In this document: one piece after another, positions 15,378 to 24,091 of the stretch
How positions within the stretch are numbered: the first letter of the stretch is position 1
Layout of the letters: the number at the start of each line of letters is the position of its first letter
Source: Candidatus Poribacteria bacterium
GTDB lineage: Bacteria; Poribacteria; WGA-4E; WGA-3G
Direction: 5' to 3'
Length of the DNA: 64,000 nucleotides
NCBI GenBank assembly: GCA_022821965.1
Contig: JAJECN010000029.1
Location: 1 to 64,000 of the forward strand
Program-made: the position numbers and the translations under genes
Notes under the pieces: model-generated
What the model was told of the DNA's origin: nothing
Database searches by the model: none
What the model saw: the letters and a program-made list of their open reading frames with translations, nothing else

Positions 15378-17000
15378 CTATGGAACTAACGATTCACCGG
15401 TTATCTCAGGGGGTTGTGCTAAACCGAGGAGACGGAGTGCCGTCGGTGCAATGTCAGCAAGTCGCCCACCTTCACGAAGTTGCTGCCCCCTACGTTGGTT
15501 ATCAACAACGATGAGGTCTACATCATAGGTTGTATGTGCGGTGTGGATACCGCCGGTTTCTGGATCGATCATCTGTTCACAATTGCCGTGGTCAGCAGTG
15601 ACAATGAGCGCGCCGTCCTTTCTAAGCACAGCATCAACAATCCTCCCGACACCCACGTCAACCGCCTCAACTGCTTTAATAGCAGCCGGAAGGGAACCTG
15701 TATGCCCCACCATGTCACCGTTGGCATAGTTGAGTACCATCAGGTCATATTTGTCGGAGCCGATCCGACGTAGCATCTCTGCGGTCACGCCGGGTGCGGA
15801 CATCTCTGGCTTCTGGTCGTAGGTCGTTACGTCACGTGGAGAGGCGATGATTTGTCGATCTTCGCCTTTGTATGGTTCATCTTGATAGTCATTGAAAAAG
15901 AAGGTAACGTGCGGAAATTTCTCAGTCTCTGCGCATCGGAATTGGGTTAAGCCTGATTGGCTGACATAAGCACCGAGTGTATTCTGCATCTTGGGAGGTT
16001 TCTTGACAGCCGCTTCAACGGGCATTCCTTGCTCATACTCGGTCATCGTAACAAATTTAACGTCAGGTTTGCAATTCCGTTTAAAGCCCATCTGTCGAAC
16101 AACACCGTCTTTCCCTTCTGCCTGAAACGGAAATTCATCAAGGCAAAAGGCTTTGGTGAGCTCCCGAGGTCTGTCACCTCGGAAATTATAAAACACAACG
16201 GCATCTCCATCAACGATACGCGGGAGTGGTTCACCGTTGGCTCCGACAACCACACTCGGACGGACGAATTCGTCGCCCTTACGATTAGCGTCATCAGGGT
16301 TCTCGTAATAGTCACGATAGGCATCTGTAGCAGCAGCGACATAGTTGTCGCACCCTTCGGTTAAAAGGCGGTACGCCACCTCAACACGTTCCCACCGGTC
16401 ATCCCGATCCATCGCATAGTAGCGACCAACAACAGAGGCTATCTGCCCGATGCCGATCTCTTTCAACTTCGCTTCAATCTGCTCACAGAATTGGATACCG
16501 AGGTCGGGCTGACAATCACGTCCATCGCTGAAATTGTGAATTAAAACTTGGTTAGATTTGAGGCCATTCGCCTTGGCAAGTATGAGAAGACCATAGAGGT
16601 GTCCAAGTGCGCTGTGAACGCCAGCGTCGCTTGCTAACCCCATGAGATGGAGCTGTGTCCCGTGCTTTTTGACATGAGCAATCGCGTCCAAAAGCACTTC
16701 ATTCTGAGCAAACTCGCCAGAGCGGATCATATTACTGATGCGGAGAAGTTCTTGGTTCACGATGCGTCCTGCGCCGATGTTCTGATGTCCGACTTCGCTG
16801 TTGCCGATGACACCAGCGGGTAAACCGACATCTTCGCCGGAAGTATGGATTAGGACGTTTGAATAGTTCTGTCGTAGCCAGTCATCTACGGGTGTTTTCG
16901 CGAGATGAACGGCATTTGATTGTTGAAACTCAGGATACGGATTATTGCCCCAGCCGTCGCGAATAATAAGAACGACGGGGCGTTTTGGTTGGCTCGTCAC
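15378..17000 (-). CDS. gpmI: 2,3-bisphosphoglycerate-independent phosphoglycerate mutase
   Basis: 540 residues, GTG start preceded by AGGAAGGA. It interconverts 3- and 2-phosphoglycerate in glycolysis using two Mn ions. The N-terminal metal site is in VLIIRDGWG, the catalytic Ser68 in GNSEVGHQNIGAGRIV, and later blocks are SDAGVHS, NFSDGRDC, VGRYYAMDRD, FYNFRGDRPRE and ALIVTADHGNCEQM. It is slightly longer than the usual 510 residues. The closing ITGESLVP is typical for the family. Confidence 0.95.
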   Translation of the reverse strand: MTSQPKRPVVLIIRDGWGNNPYPEFQQSNAVHLAKTPVDDWLRQNYSNVLIHTSGEDVGLPAGVIGNSEVGHQNIGAGRIVNQELLRISNMIRSGEFAQNEVLLDAIAHVKKHGTQLHLMGLASDAGVHSALGHLYGLLILAKANGLKSNQVLIHNFSDGRDCQPDLGIQFCEQIEAKLKEIGIGQIASVVGRYYAMDRDDRWERVEVAYRLLTEGCDNYVAAATDAYRDYYENPDDANRKGDEFVRPSVVVGANGEPLPRIVDGDAVVFYNFRGDRPRELTKAFCLDEFPFQAEGKDGVVRQMGFKRNCKPDVKFVTMTEYEQGMPVEAAVKKPPKMQNTLGAYVSQSGLTQFRCAETEKFPHVTFFFNDYQDEPYKGEDRQIIASPRDVTTYDQKPEMSAPGVTAEMLRRIGSDKYDLMVLNYANGDMVGHTGSLPAAIKAVEAVDVGVGRIVDAVLRKDGALIVTADHGNCEQMIDPETGGIHTAHTTYDVDLIVVDNQRRGQQLREGGRLADIAPTALRLLGLAQPPEITGESLVP

Positions 17001-17044
17001 ACAAATTCCTTCCTAATTGTTACGTATATATGAAATTCTGTTTT

Positions 17045-17217
17045 CAGTATGTTATACTAACCTAAGTTGTCACTTGTAGCATAATCTTTTAGATTGTGCG
17101 TGCAAGTGCGCAAACTAAAAGTTTACGCTACGACACCTCCGTGGCTCATGAACGTTTTCCGCTGAAAAACGGGTGCTACATGACTAAAATCTTATGAGTA
17201 GCAACTTGGGCATACTG
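17045..17217. repeat. 173-bp inverted-repeat element (MITE-like), copy B
   Basis: The ends CAGTATG (17045-17051) and CATACTG (17211-17217) are inverted. Further inside, AAGTTGTCACTTGTAGCAT on the left pairs imperfectly with ATGAGTAGCAACTT on the right. The element occupies nearly the whole gap between gpmI and the Uma2 gene and has no coding capacity. It is related to the element at 646-810. Confidence 0.55.
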
Positions 17218-17220
17218 TTT

Positions 17221-17799
17221 TCATGATGCATCGAGTATTACACGTCTGTAGATGGCACGCAAGGGCACCTCACATTCAATTGAGACAAGTGATAGCACAT
17301 CCTCAGGACGCTGAAAAGTGTTGTGGATCCATTGCGTTTCTTGACGACAATAGTGTTCAACACGTACACTGTTTTGTGAAATAAGGATGTACTCTTGCAA
17401 GGACGCGAGCTGCTTATAGTACTCAAATTTTTCACCACGATCGAACGCTGCTGTTGAGGGCAATAGCACTTCTATGAGAACTATCGGATTGAGGAGTGTG
17501 TCAAAGGTGTCATCCTCAAAACGCGGTTCATCACAGACAACGATAATATTTGGATAGAAGTAGGATATCTCCGGACTCGTCCGCACGCGCATCTCGCTGG
17601 CGAAGACTTCACACTCACTATTCATTAATTGGTTGCCCAGCTGGATTGTTATGTCTACCGTAATGCGGTTGTGTGCGCGACTTGCCCCAGACATCGCGAT
17701 GATCTGCCCGTTGTGGTATTCGTTTTTAAAAGGCTGCTTGCGTTCCCATGTGAGGTATTCCTCAGGTGTTAGATAAGTTTGCGCTGTAAGCGTTGACAT
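17221..17799 (-). CDS. Uma2 family (DUF820) endonuclease-like protein
   Basis: 192 residues with the Uma2/DUF820 restriction-endonuclease-like fold: LTPEEYLTWER, HNGQIIAMSGAS, YFYPNIIVVCDEP, NPIVLIEVLLPSTAAFDRGEKFEYYKQL and LQEYILISQ. The likely catalytic set is the acidic residue before the first strand, Glu110 and Lys124. The first acidic residue (usually Asp in YPD) is Asn84 here, so activity may be lost. These genes are often highly amplified in genomes of cyanobacteria and similar organisms, with an unknown role. The ribosome site is weak. Confidence 0.8.
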   Translation of the reverse strand: MSTLTAQTYLTPEEYLTWERKQPFKNEYHNGQIIAMSGASRAHNRITVDITIQLGNQLMNSECEVFASEMRVRTSPEISYFYPNIIVVCDEPRFEDDTFDTLLNPIVLIEVLLPSTAAFDRGEKFEYYKQLASLQEYILISQNSVRVEHYCRQETQWIHNTFQRPEDVLSLVSIECEVPLRAIYRRVILDAS

Positions 17800-17854
17800 A
17801 AGTGCCCCATGCGGTGCTGTTTTCCTAACAAACTATTTGAACGGCGGACATCTT

Positions 17855-18604
17855 TTAAAATCCAGCCTTCAATTTCCCCCACGTTGCGGTGAGTTTTCCA
17901 CGCGCTTCCACGTCCTGCGGTGTCTCCATGACTTTTTGGATGTCGGCTTCACTCAAGGTTTTTTCATAGAGTCGGACTTCATCAATTTTACCCGGGAAAA
18001 AGTCGGTAGGTCGTCCGAAATCGTCCCCGCCAATCCAAAGCTCTAAATTGGACGGAGCGATTGGCACATCGTTATTCGCTTCGCCTTCGAGTTTACCGTT
18101 TACATAGACCTTCATTGTTTTTCCATCAAACGTTCCGGCGAAGTGATACCATTTGCCGACCTTCCAATCAGTTGTTGTAGATTCAGCAAAGGTATTGTTC
18201 GGTTTAACAAGGAAATCAATGCTATCTACGTTACCGAAGTCAAAAATAACGAAGATAGCGTTATTTTTAACCATCAAGCGACGTCTGGTGAGTACTTCGT
18301 TTGGACTGAACCACGCCATGAGCGTGATATTTTCCTCGATTGCGAGAGCGGCATCGTCAGCAACAACGACATGATCATCCTCGCCGTCAAATTCGAGTCC
18401 GGTTTCAAACTTTCCATCAACCCACTTCGGACCACCGGCAAACTCTCCATCATGTCCGTTGCCAGTGACATCCTCGGCTTTTTTACCGTCCCCTTCATCA
18501 AAGGGCCAATACGCGACGAGTCCGTCTTCGGCAACATTAGCAATGCTAAGATTGGGAATAATGAGGAGTGAACATAGTGACAGAACAAAGATAATTTTGA
18601 GCAT
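17855..18604 (-). CDS. Exported LamG-domain protein with C-terminal TxW tail
   Basis: 249 residues from the ATG at 18604, chosen because AGGAG precedes it and the signal peptide begins there (MLKIIFVLSLCSLLIIPNLSIA). LamG hallmarks are GLVAYWPFDEGDGK, GNGHDGEFAGGPKW, ETGLEFDGEDDHVVV, KWYHFAGTFDGKTMKVYVNG and KIDEVRLYEKTL. The C-terminus is RGKLTATWGKLKAGF, another copy of the shared tail. Single-gene unit, facing away from the LamG gene at 18866. Confidence 0.85.
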   Translation of the reverse strand: MLKIIFVLSLCSLLIIPNLSIANVAEDGLVAYWPFDEGDGKKAEDVTGNGHDGEFAGGPKWVDGKFETGLEFDGEDDHVVVADDAALAIEENITLMAWFSPNEVLTRRRLMVKNNAIFVIFDFGNVDSIDFLVKPNNTFAESTTTDWKVGKWYHFAGTFDGKTMKVYVNGKLEGEANNDVPIAPSNLELWIGGDDFGRPTDFFPGKIDEVRLYEKTLSEADIQKVMETPQDVEARGKLTATWGKLKAGF

Positions 18605-18865
18605 TACAGTTTCTCCTATGTAAGCGCGAAATCTTGGATTTGTCTCTTGGGGATTTGTCAATATTATAACATATTTTTGGAAAAGAAGTGTAGAAAAAAT
18701 ATGAAGGACGATTTATTGTCTGAATTGGGACTTATTAATGCCTCACACTTGACAGAAACAGCAAGCGTTGATAAACTGCGGTTAGACGAAAGTTAAGAAA
18801 CGATAATTTTCAGCCATGAAATACACCTGTCATCTGTAATACGGTATCAACCAAAGGATGAAAAA

Positions 18866-19711
18866 ATGTTTCCGTTTATTATGAACGCAACAAAAAAAGC
18901 GATTCTGAGTTTAGTCGCTGTTTTAATCGCTGGATTGGGCATAGGAATCCCTGTCACTGCCCAGAAAGTCGTCATCGAAGATGGGTTAATTGGCTATTGG
19001 AGTTTCGATAAAGACACCGTAAAAGGCAATACGGTAAAGGATATCTGGGGCGACCAGGATGCCGAGATGATAGGGAAAATCGAAATCGTCCAAGGGAAGT
19101 TTGGAGAAGCCGTACAATTGGGCGGTGGCGCAGGTGCCCGTGTCCAAATGACCGATGACATCAAGAAAGCCAAACTTCCGACAGAGGAAATGACCGTAGA
19201 ATTATGGGCGTGGGATGAGCAGTTCATCGAATGGGGTGGGTACATCGTAGCGGTTCAGGACAATGGCGCTTTTGAAAAAGGTTGGCTGCTCGGCACCCGC
19301 TGGAAAGCGTTCAGCTTCGCACTCTCCTCGGACGGGGCTGATGATGGCGATGGTCTCTTAACCTACCTCAATTCCGTCAACACGTACGATGTGGGTGAAT
19401 GGCATCACGTGGTCGGAACTTATGATGGCGAAGAGATGAAAATCTACGTAGATGGGAAACTGGAGGCTACTTCAAGGGTCCAATCGGGAGCGATCAACTA
19501 CCCGGATCGCGTCTTCTTCTCCATCGGTGCTTACAAAGATGACAACGAGGACTTCGTGCACAAAGGAATGCTCGACGAAGTGCGTCTCTATGATCGGGCA
19601 CTCAGCGAAAAAGAGGTCGTGAACAATATGGAGGCGGAAGGGTTGGCGGTGGAGTCTGCTGGGAAATTGAGTCTCACCTGGAGTCAAATCAAGGCTGCTG
19701 CGAGCAGATAA
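18866..19711 (+). CDS. Exported LamG-domain protein with C-terminal TxW tail
   Basis: 281 residues. Start ATG with AAAGGA 7 bases upstream; a second ATG at 18881 is possible. The signal peptide ends near PVTAQ. The LamG domain reads GLIGYWSFDKDTVKG, GKFGEAVQLGGGAG, MTVELWAWDEQF, EWHHVVGTYDGEEMKIYVDGKLEA and MLDEVRLYDRALSEKEV. The C-terminus SAGKLSLTWSQIKAAASR carries the shared tail. Divergent from the preceding LamG gene. Probably a surface protein that binds a glycan. Confidence 0.85.
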   Translation: MFPFIMNATKKAILSLVAVLIAGLGIGIPVTAQKVVIEDGLIGYWSFDKDTVKGNTVKDIWGDQDAEMIGKIEIVQGKFGEAVQLGGGAGARVQMTDDIKKAKLPTEEMTVELWAWDEQFIEWGGYIVAVQDNGAFEKGWLLGTRWKAFSFALSSDGADDGDGLLTYLNSVNTYDVGEWHHVVGTYDGEEMKIYVDGKLEATSRVQSGAINYPDRVFFSIGAYKDDNEDFVHKGMLDEVRLYDRALSEKEVVNNMEAEGLAVESAGKLSLTWSQIKAAASR

Positions 19712-19808
19712 CCAGCGGCAGTTTCGGAGGCGTTTGGGTCGCCATAATCTCCCTGATTAATCTAATATCAAAACACGCCGCTTTTCTGTAAATTGACCCC
19801 TATGGATA

Positions 19809-20462
19809 TTAAACAGCACGCTCAATCGACCAATGCCGATCAGTACTTTGGACGACAACCGCACCCGGCATATCCATCTGCGTCAGCATCTCATTGACTT
19901 CTGCGATGGTAAAGGCTGCGAGGAAGGAATCGTAATACAACTTCTGTTGATAAGGCGTGTCATCTGCAGCATACAGATCCACAAAGGCTTGTGCATCTGC
20001 TGGCGTTTCGGGACGGATGAGGTCACGGATGAGAACAACTCCTTTGGAACGAGCAACTCTGCCCATCTCTTTGAGTGCAGTCATCGCGTCGTGGATGTGA
20101 TGTACAATGCTATTGGAAATAAGTCCGTCAAAGGTGTTGTCGGGGTAGGGTAAGGTTTTAGCATCGACGAGTTCGAGGGTTATCCGATCGGTGAGACCGG
20201 CATCTGCGACGTGGCGTTCCGCTATCTTCAACATCTCCGCGGACAGGTCAATGGCGGTGATGTGGAGATAGGGACAGCACTGGGCAAGTAGGATAGGAAT
20301 CTGTGCGGGACCGGTGCCGACATCGAGAAAATGTCCTGTGTTTGCACCGAGTGCGACAACACGGTCTACGAAAGCCTGATCAACCTCACCGTGCTCCATC
20401 GCATCGTAGGCTTCGGCGGCTTCCGCCGTATCCATCACTTCCGGTTCCGTAATCCTGTTCAT
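19809..20462 (-). CDS. Class I SAM-dependent methyltransferase
   Basis: 217 residues. Motif I is FLDVGTGPAQIPILLAQ, motif II is ITAIDLSAEMLKIAERH, and motif IV/post-II segments are DAKTLPYPDNTFDGLISNSIVHHI. The substrate is unknown; the fold is of the UbiE/Methyltransf_11 type. GGAAAGG precedes the ATG. Its first 77 bases overlap the end of the upstream TIM-barrel gene in another frame, so the two are probably coupled. Confidence 0.85.
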   Translation of the reverse strand: MNRITEPEVMDTAEAAEAYDAMEHGEVDQAFVDRVVALGANTGHFLDVGTGPAQIPILLAQCCPYLHITAIDLSAEMLKIAERHVADAGLTDRITLELVDAKTLPYPDNTFDGLISNSIVHHIHDAMTALKEMGRVARSKGVVLIRDLIRPETPADAQAFVDLYAADDTPYQQKLYYDSFLAAFTIAEVNEMLTQMDMPGAVVVQSTDRHWSIERAV

Positions 20463-21291
20463 TCTGTTGTGCCTTTCCGGTGATATTTTTTGAATCCTGT
20501 AAATCCACCAATCCTGATTCAGACAATAATTTTTTAATAGTTACCGCATTCCGGTATATCTGATCTGATTGGAATTGGGTGTACATTCCAACCGCCATAG
20601 CGTCAGTCGGTTTGATATTTTCGAGTGCGAGTTGAAACGCATCACGCGGCTCATTTCTACCAGCGGCTAACACCTTTATGGCGATTATCGGTATTGGTAT
20701 CGCTTTTATAGCGGCGAACGCTGCATCGCGATCATTCGGCAGATAGAGTTCTCTATGCTTTGTATGATTATATAACGCACAAACATAAAAGTCAACATCA
20801 TATCCTTCAGCATAGCAATACTTGAGGACCTGCGGATCATGCGTGCCGAGTCCGACAGCACAACCGAGATCGCGGATATGTTTGAGGCTCTCGTGCAACG
20901 AACCGAGCCGTCCTTCTGCATACAACTTATCGGTCGTGCCACCGTGATGATAGATAGCAATCGGTTTATAGCGTGCCATAATCTGCAGGTATTCGTTGAG
21001 ATCGGCGTATTCTGTATCTTTGGGTGTCTGCGCAATCCACTGAATTGTGCCACCCGCGTTCCAATATTCGTTGAGAGTCCGCATGATATGCCTATCAGCG
21101 CGAGCGAGGACAGTGTTAATGCCGTTCTCCTCCGCCTGTCGGAGGTCTGCCATAACTTGGAACGTCGTATAGTAATCCTCCATGGCTTTCGATGCCGCTG
21201 CGGAACGGTGCGAAATGCCACTATACGGATTACCACCGATGATAAGCCGCGTGACGCGATGCGATGCGATTGAAATTGTCGGTAGTTTCAT
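20386..21291 (-). CDS. TIM-barrel protein, aldo/keto reductase-like, function unknown
   Basis: 301 residues from the ATG at 21291. The N-terminus (ISIASHRVTRLIIGGNPYSGISHRS) and later segments (AEENGINTVLARADRH, YKPIAIYHHGGTTD, CAVGLGTHDP, IAIKVLAAGRNEP, AVGMYTQFQSDQI) fit a TIM barrel of the aldo/keto reductase type. I cannot identify the classic Tyr/Lys/His catalytic set with certainty. The last 25 residues come from DNA that also encodes the start of the methyltransferase, and look less conserved. The downstream partner and the upstream lipoprotein gene are within 5 bases, so this is one operon. Confidence 0.7.
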   Translation of the reverse strand: MKLPTISIASHRVTRLIIGGNPYSGISHRSAAASKAMEDYYTTFQVMADLRQAEENGINTVLARADRHIMRTLNEYWNAGGTIQWIAQTPKDTEYADLNEYLQIMARYKPIAIYHHGGTTDKLYAEGRLGSLHESLKHIRDLGCAVGLGTHDPQVLKYCYAEGYDVDFYVCALYNHTKHRELYLPNDRDAAFAAIKAIPIPIIAIKVLAAGRNEPRDAFQLALENIKPTDAMAVGMYTQFQSDQIYRNAVTIKKLLSESGLVDLQDSKNITGKAQQNEQDYGTGSDGYGGSRRSLRCDGAR

Positions 21292-21295
21292 TGTA

Positions 21296-21781
21296 TTATT
21301 TTGTGCCCCCCGGCTTCTCTTGAGAAAAATTGGAACTCCGAGAACCGGCATTGGGGTTTAAATCTCTTTTCGCAGAAATTTTGTAAATCACACCCTTTGG
21401 GTCTGTATGAAACATAAGTTGATACATTTTAACTGTTGTATCGGGTGTCTGTGTTATGCGGCGTCCGAGGTTAACTGACTGTCTGTTGGAAATGATTTCG
21501 CGATGTGCTTGCTGTAGAAAAGTCAGCGAAGGTGTCTGCCAGATGTAAATTTTGGAACCTGTGTCGGTGTTGCTGATTCCATGTGGTGTTCCCCATTCTC
21601 GAATCGCCTTTGAAATGTGCCTTCCGTGCCACACCTCCAGAATTCGCTGTACTTCTTTCCGCTGCATTTCTTCTTTCTCTGGTGAGGGTTCGGGAGCGTT
21701 CGCTAAATACTTGGATGTCGTACAACCGACGAGTAAAATACTTGCGGCGAGTACGAGCAGTGCAAACTTGTTCATTTTCAA
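21296..21781 (-). CDS. Lipoprotein A (paralogue of lipoprotein B)
   Basis: 161 residues. A lipoprotein signal ends SILLVGC20. After a charged linker, the core is VQRILEVWHGRHISKAIREWGTPHGI, then KIYIWQTPSLTFL and GVIYKISAKRD. The gene at 23487-23972 encodes a protein of the same length with matching core (WKGTHISKAVQRWGLPKEV, TYIWRVPVQTFL, GVIYKTLSKKN). The TrpGly-Pro turn is typical of small outer-membrane lipoproteins that precede secreted proteins. Function unknown. Confidence 0.75.
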   Translation of the reverse strand: MKMNKFALLVLAASILLVGCTTSKYLANAPEPSPEKEEMQRKEVQRILEVWHGRHISKAIREWGTPHGISNTDTGSKIYIWQTPSLTFLQQAHREIISNRQSVNLGRRITQTPDTTVKMYQLMFHTDPKGVIYKISAKRDLNPNAGSRSSNFSQEKPGGTK

Positions 21782-21809
21782 ATCTCCTTGCGATTATGAT
21801 TAACTTTAT

Positions 21810-22775
21810 TTAGTCACCGACAGACTGCTTCAGTTTACCCCACAAAGTCGTGTGCGTATTGACCGTCGGAGAGACAGAAAGAGCACCTGTTGGCACCCAC
21901 GTCGGCCCCATATCTATCTGCCGATGGCGGGTCAATTTGCGACGATTATCTACGGCCCCATTTACATCTATACGATAGATGTCATAATTTCCGTTCCACA
22001 CGGACCCAAAAACAATCATGTGTCCATCAGCAGACCAGGCGGGCCACCCATCAAACTCCAGATGGAGGGTTATTCGTCTGAGATTTCTCCCATCAACGTT
22101 TAGCGTGTAGATGTCATAATTTCCGCCTAAAACTACAGTAAAGGCAACCCGTTTCCCATCCGGAGACCACGCGGGTGTCCATCCGGGTTCGGGTTGGTTT
22201 TTGAGCCTACTCGGATTTCTGCCATCTGCCTCCATGATATAGATGCCAGACGGGTCCTTGAAAGAACGATAAGCGATGAATTGGCTATCAGGCGACCAGG
22301 CCGGGGCGTTGTTCTTCTCATCCCCGTGCGTCAGCTGTTGGAGATTCGCACCACTGGGTTCGATTTTATAGACGTGCCCCGCCCCTGTTCTCTCGGAGAC
22401 AAATGCAATCCATCGTCCATCTGGAGACCATGCGGGACCAGAGTCACGTGCCGGATGGTTCGTTAATCGGTGGGATACCTTTGTCGTGAGGTCCAGCACA
22501 TAAATGTCCCAATTGCCGTCCCCAGAGGAAATATAAGCCATCTGCTGTCCGTCCGGCGAAAACGTAGGATAAGTCTCATTGGCTAAGCCGTCTGTCAGCT
22601 GCTGGAGATTCTTGCCGTTTATATCCATCATGTAGATGTCATAATTTCCACTCCGATTGGAACTAAACGCAATATACGGAACATCAGAGGCTTGGGCATA
22701 AACGTCTACTGCCAGTAAGAAGCACATAAACATCACTGCTGTCCCGAAGACAATATAGGCAAGTTTCCTTTTCAT
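21810..22775 (-). CDS. Exported PD40 / TolB-like beta-propeller with C-terminal TxW tail
   Basis: 321 residues from the ATG at 22775, selected because GGAGG lies 8 bases upstream. A signal peptide of about 26 residues ends VYAQ. About six PD40 repeats follow, each of the form YIAFSSNRSGNYDIYMMDINGKNLQQLT ... PTFSPDG / PAWSPDG. This makes a six-bladed propeller similar to the C-terminal domain of TolB, usually a protein- or glycan-binding surface. The C-terminus, VNTHTTLWGKLKQSVGD, carries the tail otherwise seen in LamG proteins. Confidence 0.85.
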   Translation of the reverse strand: MKRKLAYIVFGTAVMFMCFLLAVDVYAQASDVPYIAFSSNRSGNYDIYMMDINGKNLQQLTDGLANETYPTFSPDGQQMAYISSGDGNWDIYVLDLTTKVSHRLTNHPARDSGPAWSPDGRWIAFVSERTGAGHVYKIEPSGANLQQLTHGDEKNNAPAWSPDSQFIAYRSFKDPSGIYIMEADGRNPSRLKNQPEPGWTPAWSPDGKRVAFTVVLGGNYDIYTLNVDGRNLRRITLHLEFDGWPAWSADGHMIVFGSVWNGNYDIYRIDVNGAVDNRRKLTRHRQIDMGPTWVPTGALSVSPTVNTHTTLWGKLKQSVGD

Positions 22776-22853
22776 CTTCATACCCTCCATGTATGTCATC
22801 CAGAAATACCGAATAAAATGTTAACAACACCAGAAGATAATGCTGCTATTCCA

Positions 22854-23444
22854 TCACTGATACACCCGAATTTCCCTAAGCACAATATCCTTAAAGGACA
22901 CTTTAGTTTTACCAGTCAATGGGTCTCGTGTAGCACTTGCTAAATCACGATTGGCATAGATAGAAACTCGCAGTATCCGAACGGGTCTGTCAATGTCGAT
23001 GCGTATCACTTCGCCGTTCTCGGACTTGGCAATCTTATGACTCGTCACTGGCTCAAAATGATGTGATTTTTCATTCGCTGTCTCTGCGGTCGATGTGTCT
23101 ACCGAGAGACGATAAATGTTTGAAACTGGATGCACCTTGATATAAGCAACAGGCGTAAGCATGTTAAGTTGAATCAAGGCATCAGTCTTATGTTTACCTT
23201 CCACCCAGTCGCCATATCGGAGACTGTGCCTATAAGCAGGGTTATCCCTTTCAACAAAGCCTTTTACCTTCAGGAAACTATTTGTGGCAAGATTACCATC
23301 AACGAGTTTTGGATACGCCTCACAGGACAGGTGTGTAGCCGCTATTCGTTTTGGAAGTGGCTGATACAAGGATGCGCAACCTACTGTGAATAACCACACG
23401 CCGATTGCCACAGATATGTGTAAAGAATAGGTTCTACTCAACAT
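22854..23444 (-). CDS. Lipoprotein with discoidin-like (F5/8 type C) fold
   Basis: 196 residues from the ATG at 23444, which has GGAGG 8 bases upstream. A lipoprotein signal ends FTVGC. The pattern of a short N-terminal strand (LVDGNLATNS), DALIQLNMLTPVAYIKVHPVSNIYRLSV and a final EVIRIDIDRPVRILRVSIYAN resembles galactose-binding / F5/8 type C domains, where the phrase LVDGN marks the start. Confidence in the fold is moderate. It lies between the two halves of a duplicated lipoprotein/PD40 module, apparently in the same operon. Confidence 0.65.
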   Translation of the reverse strand: MLSRTYSLHISVAIGVWLFTVGCASLYQPLPKRIAATHLSCEAYPKLVDGNLATNSFLKVKGFVERDNPAYRHSLRYGDWVEGKHKTDALIQLNMLTPVAYIKVHPVSNIYRLSVDTSTAETANEKSHHFEPVTSHKIAKSENGEVIRIDIDRPVRILRVSIYANRDLASATRDPLTGKTKVSFKDIVLREIRVYQ

Positions 23445-23486
23445 CGGTTTCACCTCCATTTTATTGGTGAATATCCCTAAACACCT

Positions 23487-23972
23487 CTACTTCCACTTGA
23501 GTTCATTTGCAGCATCGTAGTTCTTTTTTGAAAGTGTTTTGTAAATTACGCCGTCTGGACGTGTATAAAATGTAATCTCGTAGGTGTAATCTGTCTGCAA
23601 AATTGTTCCCGCCACTCCGGTTAAACCATTGGCGTGTCGTCGAGAAAGGATTCGGTGCTCTTGTCGGGCAAGGAATGTTTGCACGGGCACTCGCCAAATA
23701 TAGGTCTGCCAACCTGCACCGTCACCCCTAACTTCCTTGGGTAATCCCCATCTTTGAACAGCCTTTGAGATGTGTGTGCCTTTCCATCTATCTATAGTCT
23801 GCTGCATTTTCTCTTCTGGCGAGAGTTCTGAAGTAGAAGGATGTGCCCTATGCCTCAAATGCGCCGGTGCTGTACACCCTACCAACAGAATGCTCGCCAT
23901 AAACATAAAATGTAAAGTGAACGCAAATCTGTTTATTTTCAAAAATGTTTGCTGGAAAACTCGGAGTCTCAT
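23487..23972 (-). CDS. Lipoprotein B (paralogue of lipoprotein A)
   Basis: 161 residues starting at the ATG at 23972, where GAGGAGG gives an ideal ribosome site. Lipoprotein signal ends SILLVGC. Core: IDRWKGTHISKAVQRWGLPKEV, WQTYIWRVPVQTFLARQEHRI, YEITFYTRPDGVIYKTLSKKN. It is the same length as lipoprotein A and shares its order of motifs. A sigma-54-type promoter lies just upstream. Function unknown. Confidence 0.75.
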   Translation of the reverse strand: MRLRVFQQTFLKINRFAFTLHFMFMASILLVGCTAPAHLRHRAHPSTSELSPEEKMQQTIDRWKGTHISKAVQRWGLPKEVRGDGAGWQTYIWRVPVQTFLARQEHRILSRRHANGLTGVAGTILQTDYTYEITFYTRPDGVIYKTLSKKNYDAANELKWK

Positions 23973-24007
23973 AACGAACACCTCCTCGTTAACCTTATCG
24001 GGTAAAT

Positions 24008-24024
24008 GGCAATTTCTATGCCAG
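24008..24024 (-). promoter_or_regulatory. Sigma-54-type promoter of lipoprotein B
   Basis: The minus strand reads CTGGCATAGAAATTGCC, matching the RpoN consensus TGGCAC-N5-TTGC at six or more of the conserved positions, with GG and GC correctly spaced. The predicted start is about 24 bases before the ATG at 23972, the same distance as at the related site 25091-25107. Confidence 0.6.
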
Positions 24025-24039
24025 TAGGACTTACGCAAT
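24025..24039 (+). repeat. Dispersed repeat TAGGACTTACGCAAT, copy 2
   Basis: An exact copy of the 15-base repeat abuts the sigma-54-like promoter on its upstream side. Confidence 0.7.
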
Positions 24040-24091
24040 ATTGACAAAATAAATGGGTTTAGCATTTATTGGTATATGTAACCATCCAGAT

